A stretch of 64,000 nt of DNA from positions 1 to 64,000 of IMG/VR virus record IMGVR_UViG_3300049435_000061. One strand, 5' to 3'. This document shows, one piece after another, positions 49,595-57,160 of the stretch; within the stretch, counting starts at the first letter, position 1; the number at the start of each line of letters is the position of its first letter. This DNA comes from a virus. The notes beneath the pieces were generated by a model, which saw nothing but the letters and a program-made list of their open reading frames with translations, was not told the origin of the DNA and did not search any database. Made by a program: the position numbers and the translations under genes.

Positions 49595-49767
49595 CAGCGC
49601 CGCTTGGTCAGGTCAACGATAGGGTCGTTTGGGAACTGCCTACGCGCCGCGCGCTTGGCATTCCACTTGCGTTTGTGCGACTCGCCTTGGGCGGTCACCG
49701 CACCGTTGAAAGCACGTCTATGCCAACGGTACTGACCGTTAACGTCCCGGTAAATCTCGATTTTCAC
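49594..49767 (-). CDS. DUF1508/YegP-like protein, 57 aa
   Basis: GTG 49767 (GTGA overlap). IEIYRDVNGQYRWHRRAFNG matches the single YegP-type repeat (yF-x-iy-kD-x-xG-x-yRWr), a small beta-alpha fold. Role unknown. Confidence 0.65.
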   Translation of the reverse strand: MKIEIYRDVNGQYRWHRRAFNGAVTAQGESHKRKWNAKRAARRQFPNDPIVDLTKRR

Positions 49768-50072
49768 GAGCCGACCACCGCACCATCCTCGGTCCAACGG
49801 AACTCACCGACAGGCCGATGCATTTGGCAGCCAGTGCAATAGGTGGCACCGTAGAACTTCGGGTCACGAGCATAGGTCTCGCACAACGCCTCACCCATCG
49901 TTGTCTGGGTACCGCACCCGTCAACGTGCATGTAACTGCGACGCACTGGCCGCACAAAGCCTTTGGCCCGTTCCTCATCCGACAGGATCAGGTAGGCGTC
50001 GGCCTGCGGACCGGGTTGTGTGTCGGCACCGTGGGTTAGGCGCGGGTCGTTGGGATCACTTGTGAGACTCAT
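49764..50072 (-). CDS. Conserved-type phage protein with CxxC, 102 aa
   Basis: ATG 50072. RRSYMHVDGCGTQTTMGEAL and YCTGCQMHRPVGEFRW form two halves of a metal site; this layout recurs in actinophage small proteins. Function unknown. Overlaps the membrane gene by 17 nt. Confidence 0.65.
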   Translation of the reverse strand: MSLTSDPNDPRLTHGADTQPGPQADAYLILSDEERAKGFVRPVRRSYMHVDGCGTQTTMGEALCETYARDPKFYGATYCTGCQMHRPVGEFRWTEDGAVVGS

Positions 50073-50334
50073 TGTTGCCTTCGGCTTTCTCGGTGGCGAT
50101 AGCGCTCTGAGCTGCACCTATGTGCTGGAAATAGACGGTCCACCATGAGATACCCATGATGATCCACACCGAATTGCGCAGGCCGGTAAGCATCACCACC
50201 AACGACAGCGACAGTGACAGCCAGAACAGGCATCGGTGGATGATGACGGCGCGTTTGCCGATGTGCAGCCAGTTGACCGGGTCGACCTTGTTGAAGCCGT
50301 TGACGACGACGCGCACCAGACCGGGGTGGATCAT
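50056..50334 (-). CDS. Two-helix membrane protein, 92 aa
   Basis: ATG 50334 (ATGA overlap). Two hydrophobic helices (HRCLFWLSLSLSLVVMLTGL and SVWIIMGISWWTVYF) and a polar C-terminus. Role unknown. Confidence 0.65.
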   Translation of the reverse strand: MIHPGLVRVVVNGFNKVDPVNWLHIGKRAVIIHRCLFWLSLSLSLVVMLTGLRNSVWIIMGISWWTVYFQHIGAAQSAIATEKAEGNNESHK

Positions 50335-50510
50335 TGCAGGCTGGACCGCAAAAACTGGCGCACCATATCGGCGGGCCATTTGCTGGCGTACCGCTCGGCG
50401 ACCTTCTCGGGGTCGAACGAGCAACCGTGGCCCCGGTGATCCTCGGGTGTCGAGCCGTCCAGCGCGCTCACGCGCGGCGCGTTTCCGCTGATAGGCGCGT
50501 TTTCCGGCAT
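50331..50510 (-). CDS. Hypothetical 59-aa protein
   Basis: ATG 50510. Disordered start (PENAPISGNAP) then FDPEKVAERYASKWPADMVR. Overlaps the membrane gene by ATGA. Too short for family recognition but has good coding character. Confidence 0.55.
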   Translation of the reverse strand: MPENAPISGNAPRVSALDGSTPEDHRGHGCSFDPEKVAERYASKWPADMVRQFLRSSLQ

Positions 50511-50527
50511 CGAGAGTGCTTGCGGCT

Positions 50528-50728
50528 CTAGCGCTTTGCCGGGCGCTGGTAACGCGGCACGGCAGCCTGATAATCGGCGAGGGCATCCTTCACCTTTGCC
50601 ACCGCCACACGGGTTACCGCGCCGGTAGCCTGGATGCCTGCGAGCAGGTCGGCGTGCGCCTGGTCCAGCTCATCTTTGGCATCGCCGAGGGAGGTAGCCT
50701 CTGCTGTGAGGTCACGTTTGTTGGCCAT
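50528..50728 (-). CDS. Helical protein, 66 aa
   Basis: ATG 50728 preceded by ACAAGATAGGAG, a relative of the accessory-module leader. Ala/Asp-rich helices (DAKDELDQAHADLLAGIQAT). Function unknown. Confidence 0.6.
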   Translation of the reverse strand: MANKRDLTAEATSLGDAKDELDQAHADLLAGIQATGAVTRVAVAKVKDALADYQAAVPRYQRPAKR

Positions 50729-50916
50729 TGGAACTCCTATCTTGTTGGTAGGCAAAGGGTTTGGCGGGCTTGCTAGCCACCAAAGCTGTTGTGCCACTCA
50801 ATATTTCGACAATTCTGAGACGGCATATGCCGGGACGCGGTGCGTTGACCGCCGGACGGCGGTTTCGCGCCTGCACCCCTCCCCCCATACTCGTTGCGGC
50901 GCAACAGGTTTGGCGG
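50729..50916. other. Short gene-free gap
   Basis: About 190 bp between the 66-aa and the 51-aa genes with no convincing ORF on either strand; no strong hairpin seen. The leader-like motif lies at its left end. Confidence 0.4.
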
Positions 50917-51072
50917 TCAGTACCAGTGATTGCGACCGCCGACGCTGTGCCCTGTCGACCCCGCGACAAACAGCACAGCACCAAGCACCAGCAGCGCCAC
51001 GCCGATCCAGAACAGGACCGGAATGCCGAACACGAGACCGAGCACGAGCAGGATCAATCCGAGAATAGCCAT
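50917..51072 (-). CDS. Small hydrophobic protein, DUF6131-like
   Basis: 51 aa. ATG 51072 with AAAGGGAGACAACAACG upstream. Two hydrophobic helices separated by a Gly-Ile-Pro turn, then HSVGGRNHWY; matches the general plan of the actinobacterial DUF6131 hydrophobic peptides. Confidence 0.65.
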   Translation of the reverse strand: MAILGLILLVLGLVFGIPVLFWIGVALLVLGAVLFVAGSTGHSVGGRNHWY

Positions 51073-51098
51073 CGTTGTTGTCTCCCTTTGGATTTGGT

Positions 51099-51368
51099 TT
51101 AGAATTTAGGTTTCGGATTTGGGCGGTCGGGGATGGTGACGGTGGTCATGGGCCATCCGGTGGCTGCCCTGCCATCGCCGCCGTGACCGAGAAGCCAGGC
51201 ACCGCCGCGACCGCCACCGCCACCAGGGCCACCAACGGCAGAGGTCCGCCAGGCAGGCGGATGATGATGGCTAATGGCATATGTCACGTTGGGTCGATTG
51301 TCTATGCGGGCAGCAAGCACCATCAGGTTGCGGGCTACACGCTGCCGCAACGGCTTCCGACCGCTCAC
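51099..51368 (-). CDS. Hypothetical Gly/Pro-rich protein, 89 aa
   Basis: GTG 51368 overlaps the preceding TGA. Basic start (SGRKPLRQRVARN), Gly-rich centre, Pro-rich end. Low complexity; coding status supported by overlap context only. Confidence 0.5.
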   Translation of the reverse strand: MSGRKPLRQRVARNLMVLAARIDNRPNVTYAISHHHPPAWRTSAVGGPGGGGGRGGAWLLGHGGDGRAATGWPMTTVTIPDRPNPKPKF

Positions 51369-51556
51369 TCGGCATCCTCTTCGAGCTGGTCGGGTGCCGG
51401 TCCGGCGTCGCTTGGCGGCTGTGTGTTGTCCGGTGCCGGTCCCTCATGGGATGGCCTGCCATCGTTGTCGGGTGCCGGTCCTGAATCCGATGGCGGTTGG
51501 CTGCCCTCATACTGCTTGTCGTGTGATGTGTTCGACTTGTGCTCTTTATCGGTCAT
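51365..51556 (-). CDS. Disordered repeat protein, 63 aa
   Basis: ATG 51556 with AAGATAAGGGAGACAAAC upstream. Contains three imperfect repeats around GPAPDN and QPPSD, giving an acidic Pro-rich disordered chain. No signal peptide. Function unknown. Confidence 0.6.
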   Translation of the reverse strand: MTDKEHKSNTSHDKQYEGSQPPSDSGPAPDNDGRPSHEGPAPDNTQPPSDAGPAPDQLEEDAE

Positions 51557-51581
51557 GTTTGTCTCCCTTATCTTTTGGGCG

Positions 51582-51983
51582 TTACGGGTTGATAGACACA
51601 ATCGGCACAGGCGTCACCAAGCCGTTAGCGACATTGAAGACCGGCGTCACCACTGGCACAACAATCGCCACCACCGGCGCTGTAACCGCCGCAACCACCG
51701 GCTGTGCGGGCGCTGTAACGACATTGGCTATCGGCTGTGCAGCCGCAACCGTTGACTGTTCAACACTTGCCACCTGCGACGACAGTGCCGCGACAGGTGC
51801 CACAACGGGTGAGCTGACGGTGGTGGCGGTGCTACCGACCGCCTGCGGAACCTGTGTTGCCACAACGGTTGTGGCGATGGCGGCGGTGCCAATCAACGGT
51901 GCCGCAACAGTGTCGGTCGGCAGCCCAACCGGGGTGAACGTCAGGACGGCACTCATCAGTGCCGCCAACAGTGAGGTGGGCAT
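51582..51983 (-). CDS. Secreted Ala/Val/Thr-rich protein, 133 aa
   Basis: ATG 51983 after AGATAAGGAGACCC. Signal peptide-like start (MPTSLLAALMSAVLTFTPVG) and then a monotonous Val/Ala/Thr/Pro chain with VVAxxxxPV repeats and no Cys. Looks like a wall- or membrane-associated repetitive peptide; role unknown. Confidence 0.6.
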   Translation of the reverse strand: MPTSLLAALMSAVLTFTPVGLPTDTVAAPLIGTAAIATTVVATQVPQAVGSTATTVSSPVVAPVAALSSQVASVEQSTVAAAQPIANVVTAPAQPVVAAVTAPVVAIVVPVVTPVFNVANGLVTPVPIVSINP

Positions 51984-51993
51984 ACGGGTCTCC

Positions 51994-52374
51994 TTATCTG
52001 AGGCGCGTCTTGCCTCGTTGCGCATCGAGCGCGTTCTTCTCATCGTTGTGGGTCTTGCACAACGATTGAAGGTTGGTGTAGGAGTAGCGCAGGTCGGGTG
52101 CCTCGGCTACCGGGATGATGTGGTCGACAAACGCTGCCGGTCTTTTACAGACAGGTGAACGTCCGACACCGGCTGTCGGCGTCTCCCACTGGCAGATCGG
52201 GTCGTTGGCGATTTTGGTGTTGCGCAGCCTGCGCCATTTACCACCGCCACCACCACCGGCATACGACGTTGACGAACCGTCGCGTGGCTTCCATGCCGGG
52301 TTGCATTGCGGGCAACGCCTTCCGGTGATCAGCCGTTGGCACCGTGGGCACACCCGTGGTGGTCTACTCGGCAT
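51994..52374 (-). CDS. HNH endonuclease
   Basis: 126 aa from ATG 52374. Two N-terminal CxxC pairs (CPRC, CPQC), a Gly-rich hinge and the HNH core: VDHIIPVAEAPDLRY, NLQSLCKTHNDEKN. HNH nucleases near terminase genes assist cos cleavage in cos-type phages; here it is 5 kb upstream of the terminase genes. Free-standing homing activity is an alternative. Confidence 0.88.
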   Translation of the reverse strand: MPSRPPRVCPRCQRLITGRRCPQCNPAWKPRDGSSTSYAGGGGGGKWRRLRNTKIANDPICQWETPTAGVGRSPVCKRPAAFVDHIIPVAEAPDLRYSYTNLQSLCKTHNDEKNALDAQRGKTRLR

Positions 52375-52669
52375 CGCGTATCGCCTGCATGGCCTGCGCC
52401 AGTGCGGCTTTGGCACTTGCCATCGCCGCATTCCATCGGTCGACAAAAAAGTCCGCCGCCGCTTGGGCCACCACCTCAGCCAAAGGGTCCACCGTTGGCG
52501 TCCAATACTGTGGAATCTGTTGCGGCTCACTAGTGATCGGCAGCATTGACCCGCCAACCACCACGCCGTCGACCACACGCTGTTCGGTAACGCTCCCATC
52601 AGCAGATATGCGACGCCGCACATACGATGCCGGAAGGTCGGTCATCCGTGCCCACGATGGGTTGTTCAC
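52364..52669 (-). CDS. Hypothetical helical protein, 101 aa
   Basis: GTG 52669 (GTGA overlap) or ATG 52645. The C-terminal half is an Ala-rich helix (VVAQAAADFFVDRWNAAMAS). Overlaps the HNH gene by 11 nt. No family recognised. Confidence 0.6.
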   Translation of the reverse strand: MNNPSWARMTDLPASYVRRRISADGSVTEQRVVDGVVVGGSMLPITSEPQQIPQYWTPTVDPLAEVVAQAAADFFVDRWNAAMASAKAALAQAMQAIRDAE

Positions 52670-52776
52670 CGTGCCACCAGCACCGCAATCACCGCCGCCA
52701 ACACCAAACCCCAGGTGCAGGCGAAGATGGCAGCCAAAGCGAATGCGCTGGACGGCTCGTGGCGTGGGTGCGGCAT
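52666..52776 (-). CDS. Small membrane protein, 36 aa
   Basis: ATG 52776 lies inside the dispersed palindrome at 52767. One helix (AAIFACTWGLVLAAVIAVLV) ending in Ala-Arg; basic His-rich N-terminus. The stop overlaps the next GTG. Function unknown. Confidence 0.55.
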   Translation of the reverse strand: MPHPRHEPSSAFALAAIFACTWGLVLAAVIAVLVAR

Positions 52777-52786
52777 TTGTCGCACC
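52767..52786. repeat. Dispersed palindrome, copy 4
   Basis: GGTGCGGC-ATTT-GTCGCACC; abuts the stop of the 96-aa gene and contains the ATG of the 36-aa membrane gene (minus strand). Confidence 0.55.
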
Positions 52787-53076
52787 TACTGCCGCTTGAA
52801 CAGTGGGTTGTCGGTGTACAGCAGCGGGTTGACGGTGCCGCCGTCGAACCGGACGGTGAACCCGGTGACATTGCCCTCGTTGAGCCGCTCGACCGTCAAA
52901 GCGTTCTGCTGGTCAGCCAAATGTTCCATCACCTGCGCCATGTGCTCGACAATCTTGGCGACCTCCGGTGGCGTCATCGTCTTCAACCGCGCAGCCACCG
53001 CCAGATCCTCTTTGGTGGGTGCGGTCATCCGTTCATACACCGACCGCATCCGCTGGCCGGGTTCAGGTTGGGTCAC
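52786..53076 (-). CDS. Hypothetical protein, 96 aa
   Basis: GTG 53076 overlaps the preceding TGA. Helical (PPEVAKIVEHMAQVMEHLAD) then strands. No family recognised; ends next to a dispersed palindrome. Confidence 0.6.
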   Translation of the reverse strand: MTQPEPGQRMRSVYERMTAPTKEDLAVAARLKTMTPPEVAKIVEHMAQVMEHLADQQNALTVERLNEGNVTGFTVRFDGGTVNPLLYTDNPLFKRQ

Positions 53077-53597
53077 TGTTGTTGTCCTTTACGGGCTTTG
53101 GTGCAGTTGTTGCACAAGCCGTCCTTTAGTGGGAGGTCTGCGACACCACACTCCGCACAGGTGGACTCATAGAACTGCCGCTCCATGTTGCGCCGCATAT
53201 CGTCGAGAGTTGTTGGTGCGTGCGGGCATTCACCGTTGAGTGAGGCCATCGAGCGGATGTAGCCTGGCGCATCGACACGCGCCGCGCCTTCGGTGACAGG
53301 CAAAACCACCAGTGTGTTGCCACAGCTTCGGCACAGCACAGCGACATCGCTGACCTGTGGCGCTGTATCGGTCTTGTCGCGCAGAAAACCGTGGGCGTCG
53401 AGCAGGCCAATGATGGCTTCGCTGGTGTGGCGTTTGATGGTGCGAACAGCGGCGCTGTCGTGGGCGAACGGCAGCATGTTGATGACGCCGTACTCGTCGT
53501 GGGGCAGCGAGGCCAGGTTGTTGTACAGAAGTTCGATGGCAGCCGCGTTAGGTTGCGGTTGCGGTTGTGGGTTTAACTCTGGGCTTGGGTTTGACAT
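53073..53597 (-). CDS. Zinc-ribbon protein, 174 aa
   Basis: ATG 53597, Pro/Gln-rich start. Zinc pairs CRSC (~residue 90) and C-terminal CAEC with CNNC; probably two sites. Helical middle. May bind nucleic acid. Overlaps the 66-aa gene by 50 nt. Confidence 0.65.
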   Translation of the reverse strand: MSNPSPELNPQPQPQPNAAAIELLYNNLASLPHDEYGVINMLPFAHDSAAVRTIKRHTSEAIIGLLDAHGFLRDKTDTAPQVSDVAVLCRSCGNTLVVLPVTEGAARVDAPGYIRSMASLNGECPHAPTTLDDMRRNMERQFYESTCAECGVADLPLKDGLCNNCTKARKGQQQ

Positions 53598-53748
53598 GAC
53601 TGTGTTGGTCTTCCCATTGGTTGAGTAGATCGTTGATCCGCATGTGGGTTTTGGCGGTGGCCCTCACCGCCTCATCGGGCGGCATGTCGGGCCGCACCAT
53701 GCGGAGGGTAGACAACTCGGCGGTGATAAGGTCCTCGATTGGGTCCAT
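53548..53748 (-). CDS. First gene of the late-side operon, 66 aa
   Basis: ATG 53748 with GAGGTGG upstream. Helical acidic protein (DPIEDLITAELSTLRMV) and basic tail. It follows a promoter-terminator pair by ~35 bp, so would be the first gene expressed on read-through. Confidence 0.6.
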   Translation of the reverse strand: MDPIEDLITAELSTLRMVRPDMPPDEAVRATAKTHMRINDLLNQWEDQHSHVKPKPRVKPTTATAT

Positions 53749-53780
53749 GAGAAACCACCTCTGAACTGGGTGGATGGTAC

Positions 53781-53811
53781 AAAAAACCCGCCCATACGTT
53801 TTTGGGCGGGT
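53781..53811 (-). terminator. Intrinsic terminator upstream of late operon
   Basis: Minus strand ACCCGCCC/GGGCGGGT 8-bp stem, 10-nt loop, TTTTTT run. It lies between the promoter at 53853 and the first downstream gene. Confidence 0.85.
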
Positions 53812-53852
53812 CCGGTTTTGGACATAGTTGTGGTCAAAACTCGATTACGCAA

Positions 53853-53880
53853 AATCTACCAGGATTCCTCTATGTGTCAA
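53853..53880 (-). promoter_or_regulatory. Sigma70-type promoter facing the terminator
   Basis: Minus strand TTGACA (53875-53880), 16-bp spacer, TAGATT (53853-53858). Transcription would run ~65 nt to the 53781 terminator, giving a short RNA unless antiterminated. Best -35/-10 match I see in the window. Confidence 0.65.
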
Positions 53881-53881
53881 A

Positions 53882-54374
53882 TTAATCTAGGGCCAAACGA
53901 ACAAGCTCATCACGTGACGGCACCAACGTGTCGATGAACCCCTTGAGACGTTCGGAAAGCCGAAAATCCTCACGCCTACCGATGCGTTCGGCGGCGAACT
54001 GTTGGTGACGCAAGCGTTCGACGTCGTAACGGCCATACTCAACTTGCTACCACATATTGCAGGTCCGCTCGCAGGGCATTAAGCCGTAGCTTCAAATTCG
54101 TTGTGGTACCGATCTTTACAGTCGACGGGCCGACCATCAGGTAATAGACAAAAGATGGCAATACTGGTGAATCAGTTTGCATATCAACGGAATCCGAATA
54201 GCGTTCCCACGCCGTATGGACACGGTGTGAAATAACAAACGCATGGACGACACAAACCGGCAATTCGTCAAACGGCATCTGATCACAATCGTGAAATGCA
54301 CATGACGGAACCGGCTCCAGCTCATCTGACCGGGGGAACCTACTAGCGTCTGGCCACATACGGTTACCCGTCAC
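53882..54374 (-). pseudogene. GIY-YIG (T5orf172/Mug113-like) nuclease with +1 frameshift
   Basis: From GTG 54374 the frame reads 111 codons: zinc motif CAFHDCDQ...CVVH, then FVYYLMVGPSTVKIGTTTNL, a GIY-YIG start. It stops at TGA 54039. The +1 frame continues without a stop to 53882 and encodes the expected rest of the domain, ERLRHQQFAAERIGRREDFR (E..H..F pattern). Either a disabling indel, an assembly error, or programmed +1 slippage at AGT-TGA. The full product would be ~163 aa. The listed span joins both parts. Confidence 0.7.
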
Positions 54375-54472
54375 CGGTCACACACCCGGCACACCCAGCC
54401 AGTGTTGGCGTGATACACCAACGGTTCGCCACACACCGGACACACCTGCTCGCCGTCATCGTCAACGGTCAT
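54371..54472 (-). CDS. Zinc-ribbon peptide, 33 aa
   Basis: ATG 54472, overlaps both neighbours. CPVC and CRVC pairs separated by 15 residues make a minimal rubredoxin-like zinc ribbon. Function unknown. Confidence 0.6.
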   Translation of the reverse strand: MTVDDDGEQVCPVCGEPLVYHANTGWVCRVCDR

Positions 54473-54902
54473 TGGCGGCAGCCTGGGCGTGACGGCGCAA
54501 CTCACGATCCGCCTGCACCGGGCCATCACCGGTGACCTGGAAGCCCGCTACCGGCCGCTCAGAGACCAGCTCAAGCCCTGGCGCGTCGAAGGTGTACTCA
54601 ACCACCCGGTGATCGATCAGTGTGCGCAGCGTGGCCCGTGGGCAACCGTGCTGGTGGAAGCACACCGATATGGCGACACCTTCAAAGCCGGTGCCGACGT
54701 CGCGGTACCGCTGGCCGGTTTCGACGGCAGCCTCGTAAACAAACGTCACCTGCGTTTTGATCGGCTTGTCGACAAACGTGCCGGACGCATCCTCGGTGTA
54801 GGCACGCAACTTGAGATAGCAGGCATCGTTTTCGGGGCGTTTACACTCATCAGACTCGGCTGCCCGGCACATCGGCACCTGACACAAACCTTTGAACATC
54901 AT
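54462..54902 (-). CDS. Hypothetical protein, 146 aa
   Basis: ATGATG at 54902, which overlaps the previous TGA; the repeated GGAGCCAACAGAA supplies the ribosome site. N-terminal Cys-rich part (CQVPMCRAAESDECKRPENDAC) could be a zinc knuckle; the rest is a beta-rich domain. No family recognised. Confidence 0.65.
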   Translation of the reverse strand: MMFKGLCQVPMCRAAESDECKRPENDACYLKLRAYTEDASGTFVDKPIKTQVTFVYEAAVETGQRYRDVGTGFEGVAISVCFHQHGCPRATLRTLIDHRVVEYTFDAPGLELVSERPVAGFQVTGDGPVQADRELRRHAQAAANDR

Positions 54903-55117
54903 TTCTGTTGGCTCCCTTCACGTGGAACCTCACCGCTGATCAGGTAGGTGGCGAAAACGTTGGCTGCCGACACAACCCGACCCACCGGCTGACCCCTATA
55001 GGCGTCGATGGCCAGTGATAACGCCTGCACACGAAGTCCCGGTGAAACCACCTTGGGCACCTCCTGTGCCAGTTTTACCTCATCACTCATTTCTATTGGC
55101 TCACTTCTGTCATTCAT
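54899..55117 (-). CDS. Hypothetical 72-aa protein with duplicated start signal
   Basis: Possible starts ATG 55117 and ATG 55090 are each preceded by GAGCCAAYAGAA, an internal duplication of the start region. Ala/Val-rich helices (VQALSLAIDAYRGQPVGRVV). It ends REGSQQK, as the previous protein ends TEGSQQK, because the ribosome-site repeat is translated at both 3' ends. Confidence 0.6.
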   Translation of the reverse strand: MNDRSEPIEMSDEVKLAQEVPKVVSPGLRVQALSLAIDAYRGQPVGRVVSAANVFATYLISGEVPREGSQQK

Positions 55118-56073
55118 TTCTGTTGGCTCCCTTCGGTTTTCATTGGCCGACCTCGCCGGCCTGGTTGAACACTGTTGTTACGCGCCCGACGCGCGTCCGA
55201 AACCCGGTACACCGGAATGTCTTTGACGTCTCTGTCGTCATATGACCACTTCGAGCTGCCGATGCGCCGGTTGTCGGGCCGCAGATAACCTGCCGGTCGC
55301 AGCTTGCCCACTTTCGGATTGGCCCAGTGATACAGGGTCCGCAGTTTCACCGGCTCGCCCAACATCCGCAAAACCCGATACATCTCCGGTATGGCGCAGC
55401 GGTAGTCGTCGGCACTTGCCAACAGATGGTTGACCAGTTTTTCCACCCGATGGGTAACCCCGCATGTGGGGCAGCGCACCTCCACAGCGCCCCGGCGTGC
55501 CATCAACCGGGTGGCGCACACGTGTGAACGTTTCCGGCAGGTGGGTGCGCCGTCAGCGTCAACACATTTGCGATGATCGGTGATGGTGGTGGGGCATGGC
55601 CCACAAAACTGCGGCGGTATCGCCCGGTTCACCAGATTCACCGACCGTTTCACGTATTGGCGCAGATCGGCGACCAGCTTGCCGATGTCAGGGTCTTTCG
55701 CTAGCAGGTCGGCGTGGCTGGCCAGAAACAGCGCAAAATCTTTGGTGGTGTAGCGGTATTCACTGATAGGCCGGTGCCAATTAACGGGCGGCATAGGCAC
55801 CAAGCCATATTTTCGGGCCATCGCCCGCGCCCACCGCCCGATGGTGGATTCTATTTCAACCAGCAGCGCCGACGCTTTCGGGTTGTAATGCAACGTCTCA
55901 GAGCGCACACCGCTGTGGCGTCCGCCCTCGCCCATTTTGGTGTCGCCTATAGCAGTGTCGTGCAGATAATCCAGCATTGTGGGCAGCCGCAACAACTGCC
56001 TTCGCAACTCAGTCGTGCACAGCGGGCACAAAAACAGGGTGGCACGGGCGTGGCATTTCTGGCATTCAATCAT
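55114..56073 (-). CDS. Zinc-finger/HTH DNA-binding protein, 319 aa
   Basis: N-terminal four-Cys ribbon (CQKCHARATLFLCPLC), central second zinc cluster (CGPC, then CRKRSHVC and CPTC), and a C-terminal helix-turn-helix-like part (VLRMLGEPVKLRTLYHWAN) that resembles regulators with MerR/excisionase-like wings. ATG 56073 overlaps the previous stop. Probably an early regulator or replication-associated protein. Confidence 0.65.
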   Translation of the reverse strand: MIECQKCHARATLFLCPLCTTELRRQLLRLPTMLDYLHDTAIGDTKMGEGGRHSGVRSETLHYNPKASALLVEIESTIGRWARAMARKYGLVPMPPVNWHRPISEYRYTTKDFALFLASHADLLAKDPDIGKLVADLRQYVKRSVNLVNRAIPPQFCGPCPTTITDHRKCVDADGAPTCRKRSHVCATRLMARRGAVEVRCPTCGVTHRVEKLVNHLLASADDYRCAIPEMYRVLRMLGEPVKLRTLYHWANPKVGKLRPAGYLRPDNRRIGSSKWSYDDRDVKDIPVYRVSDARRARNNSVQPGRRGRPMKTEGSQQK

Positions 56074-56342
56074 GCGACATCCCTTAAATTTTCAACGGTG
56101 AACACGTCATGCAAATGCAGTATTCGATGTTGGCAGCGTTTGCATTTGGCAACATCACCGAACCCCAAGTTTTCATACAGCATCGACAACGTCTCCAAAA
56201 CCCGATATGCGGTGGCGGCGGTGCAGGCCGGGCACAGTGCGAAACAACTGTTCGGCCCTGCCGGTGTGTTGCAGCGGTCTATACGATGCACAAAAACCCG
56301 ATAGGTGGGCATCATTGTGCACCGGGCGTGCCCTTCACACAT
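56070..56342 (-). CDS. Zinc-binding protein, 90 aa
   Basis: ATG 56342, overlapping the 26-aa gene by 8 nt. CALCPAC-type pair (CFALCPAC) and CKRC plus further Cys/His residues. Directly upstream of the large zinc-finger protein, to which it looks related in N-terminal style. Confidence 0.65.
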   Translation of the reverse strand: MCEGHARCTMMPTYRVFVHRIDRCNTPAGPNSCFALCPACTAATAYRVLETLSMLYENLGFGDVAKCKRCQHRILHLHDVFTVENLRDVA

Positions 56343-56415
56343 TGCCGTTGTCGCGCCAATCCAAGAGAATGCCCATGCCCACCAACACACCGACGCCGAA
56401 AGCCAGCAGTATCAT
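56335..56415 (-). CDS. Single-helix membrane peptide, 26 aa
   Basis: MILLAFGVGVLVGMGILLDW forms one helix, followed by RDNGNV. ATG 56415 overlaps the preceding TGA (ATGA). Glycine every 4-5 residues suggests helix packing with a partner, perhaps the 43-aa neighbour. Confidence 0.55.
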   Translation of the reverse strand: MILLAFGVGVLVGMGILLDWRDNGNV

Positions 56416-56543
56416 TGCAGGTTCCAAAGCAGGCGTCCGGTGAGCAGAAAGTAACCGCCGATATAGATAACGCCGATCACAAAAAGGTAGAGAACGGCCA
56501 CGCACAAAGCTTCCACCAAAAACCGTTTCCAATTGAACTTCAT
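56412..56543 (-). CDS. Small membrane protein, 43 aa
   Basis: ATG 56543 (ATGA overlap with the RusA-like gene). One helix in VEALCVAVLYLFVIGVIYIG between a basic N-terminus and short tail. Paired with the 26-aa membrane peptide. Confidence 0.6.
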   Translation of the reverse strand: MKFNWKRFLVEALCVAVLYLFVIGVIYIGGYFLLTGRLLWNLQ

Positions 56544-57076
56544 TTCACCTCCACGTTCGATGTCACCAACACAATCGCACCCGGTGACTCCTCGACGTCG
56601 GCATATCTTTTGCGGCAGTGAATTTCGACCACCTGTGTGTCGTCGTTCCACACAACGCCGGTCATCGAGTCACCAACAGCGCGCACCAGCTTGTCCAGGT
56701 CGGGGAATTTGGTGTGCGCCGTGCCTTCCCGTTTCGGCTTGGTTTTGGGCCGTTGACGAACAAAGGTGACGTCGAGCATGACCGGCCCGATGAAAACGTC
56801 CAATTGCAACGCACCATTGTCGCGTTTATACAACGGCTGCCGGTGCCGATAGTCGCCTCTCATGGCGACGGTGGCGGCACGGGTCACCATTTCCCGCCAC
56901 GGACGCAGCCCTTTCGTTTTGTCGTAAAGGTTTCCGTACTTGCCGGAAATGATGTTTCCCTGCTGGATTGGCTGGCCGGGAACAATGAATTCCAACGTCT
57001 GGTGCCGGGTGCCGTCGTCGGCGATCCACACACTGGCCGGTGCCCAATCGACCGGCACGTCCTCGAAACCTCTCAT
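56540..57076 (-). CDS. RusA-like Holliday-junction resolvase
   Basis: 178 aa from ATG 57076; longer ORFs would run into the origin-like repeats. FIVPGQPIQQGN, the acidic FPDLDKLVRAVGDSMTG and VVWNDDTQVVEIHCRKRYA are the RusA active-site blocks (D, D, DD, K). Resolves branched DNA in phage replication or before packaging. Confidence 0.85.
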   Translation of the reverse strand: MRGFEDVPVDWAPASVWIADDGTRHQTLEFIVPGQPIQQGNIISGKYGNLYDKTKGLRPWREMVTRAATVAMRGDYRHRQPLYKRDNGALQLDVFIGPVMLDVTFVRQRPKTKPKREGTAHTKFPDLDKLVRAVGDSMTGVVWNDDTQVVEIHCRKRYADVEESPGAIVLVTSNVEVK

Positions 57077-57160
57077 CGGCGGGACCCTGAAGAGGTGACC
57101 GGGAAGTGAAGCCTCCCAGCAGCGCTGCGCGCAACCACCGGTGTTTTGCTTTGCCCGTGT

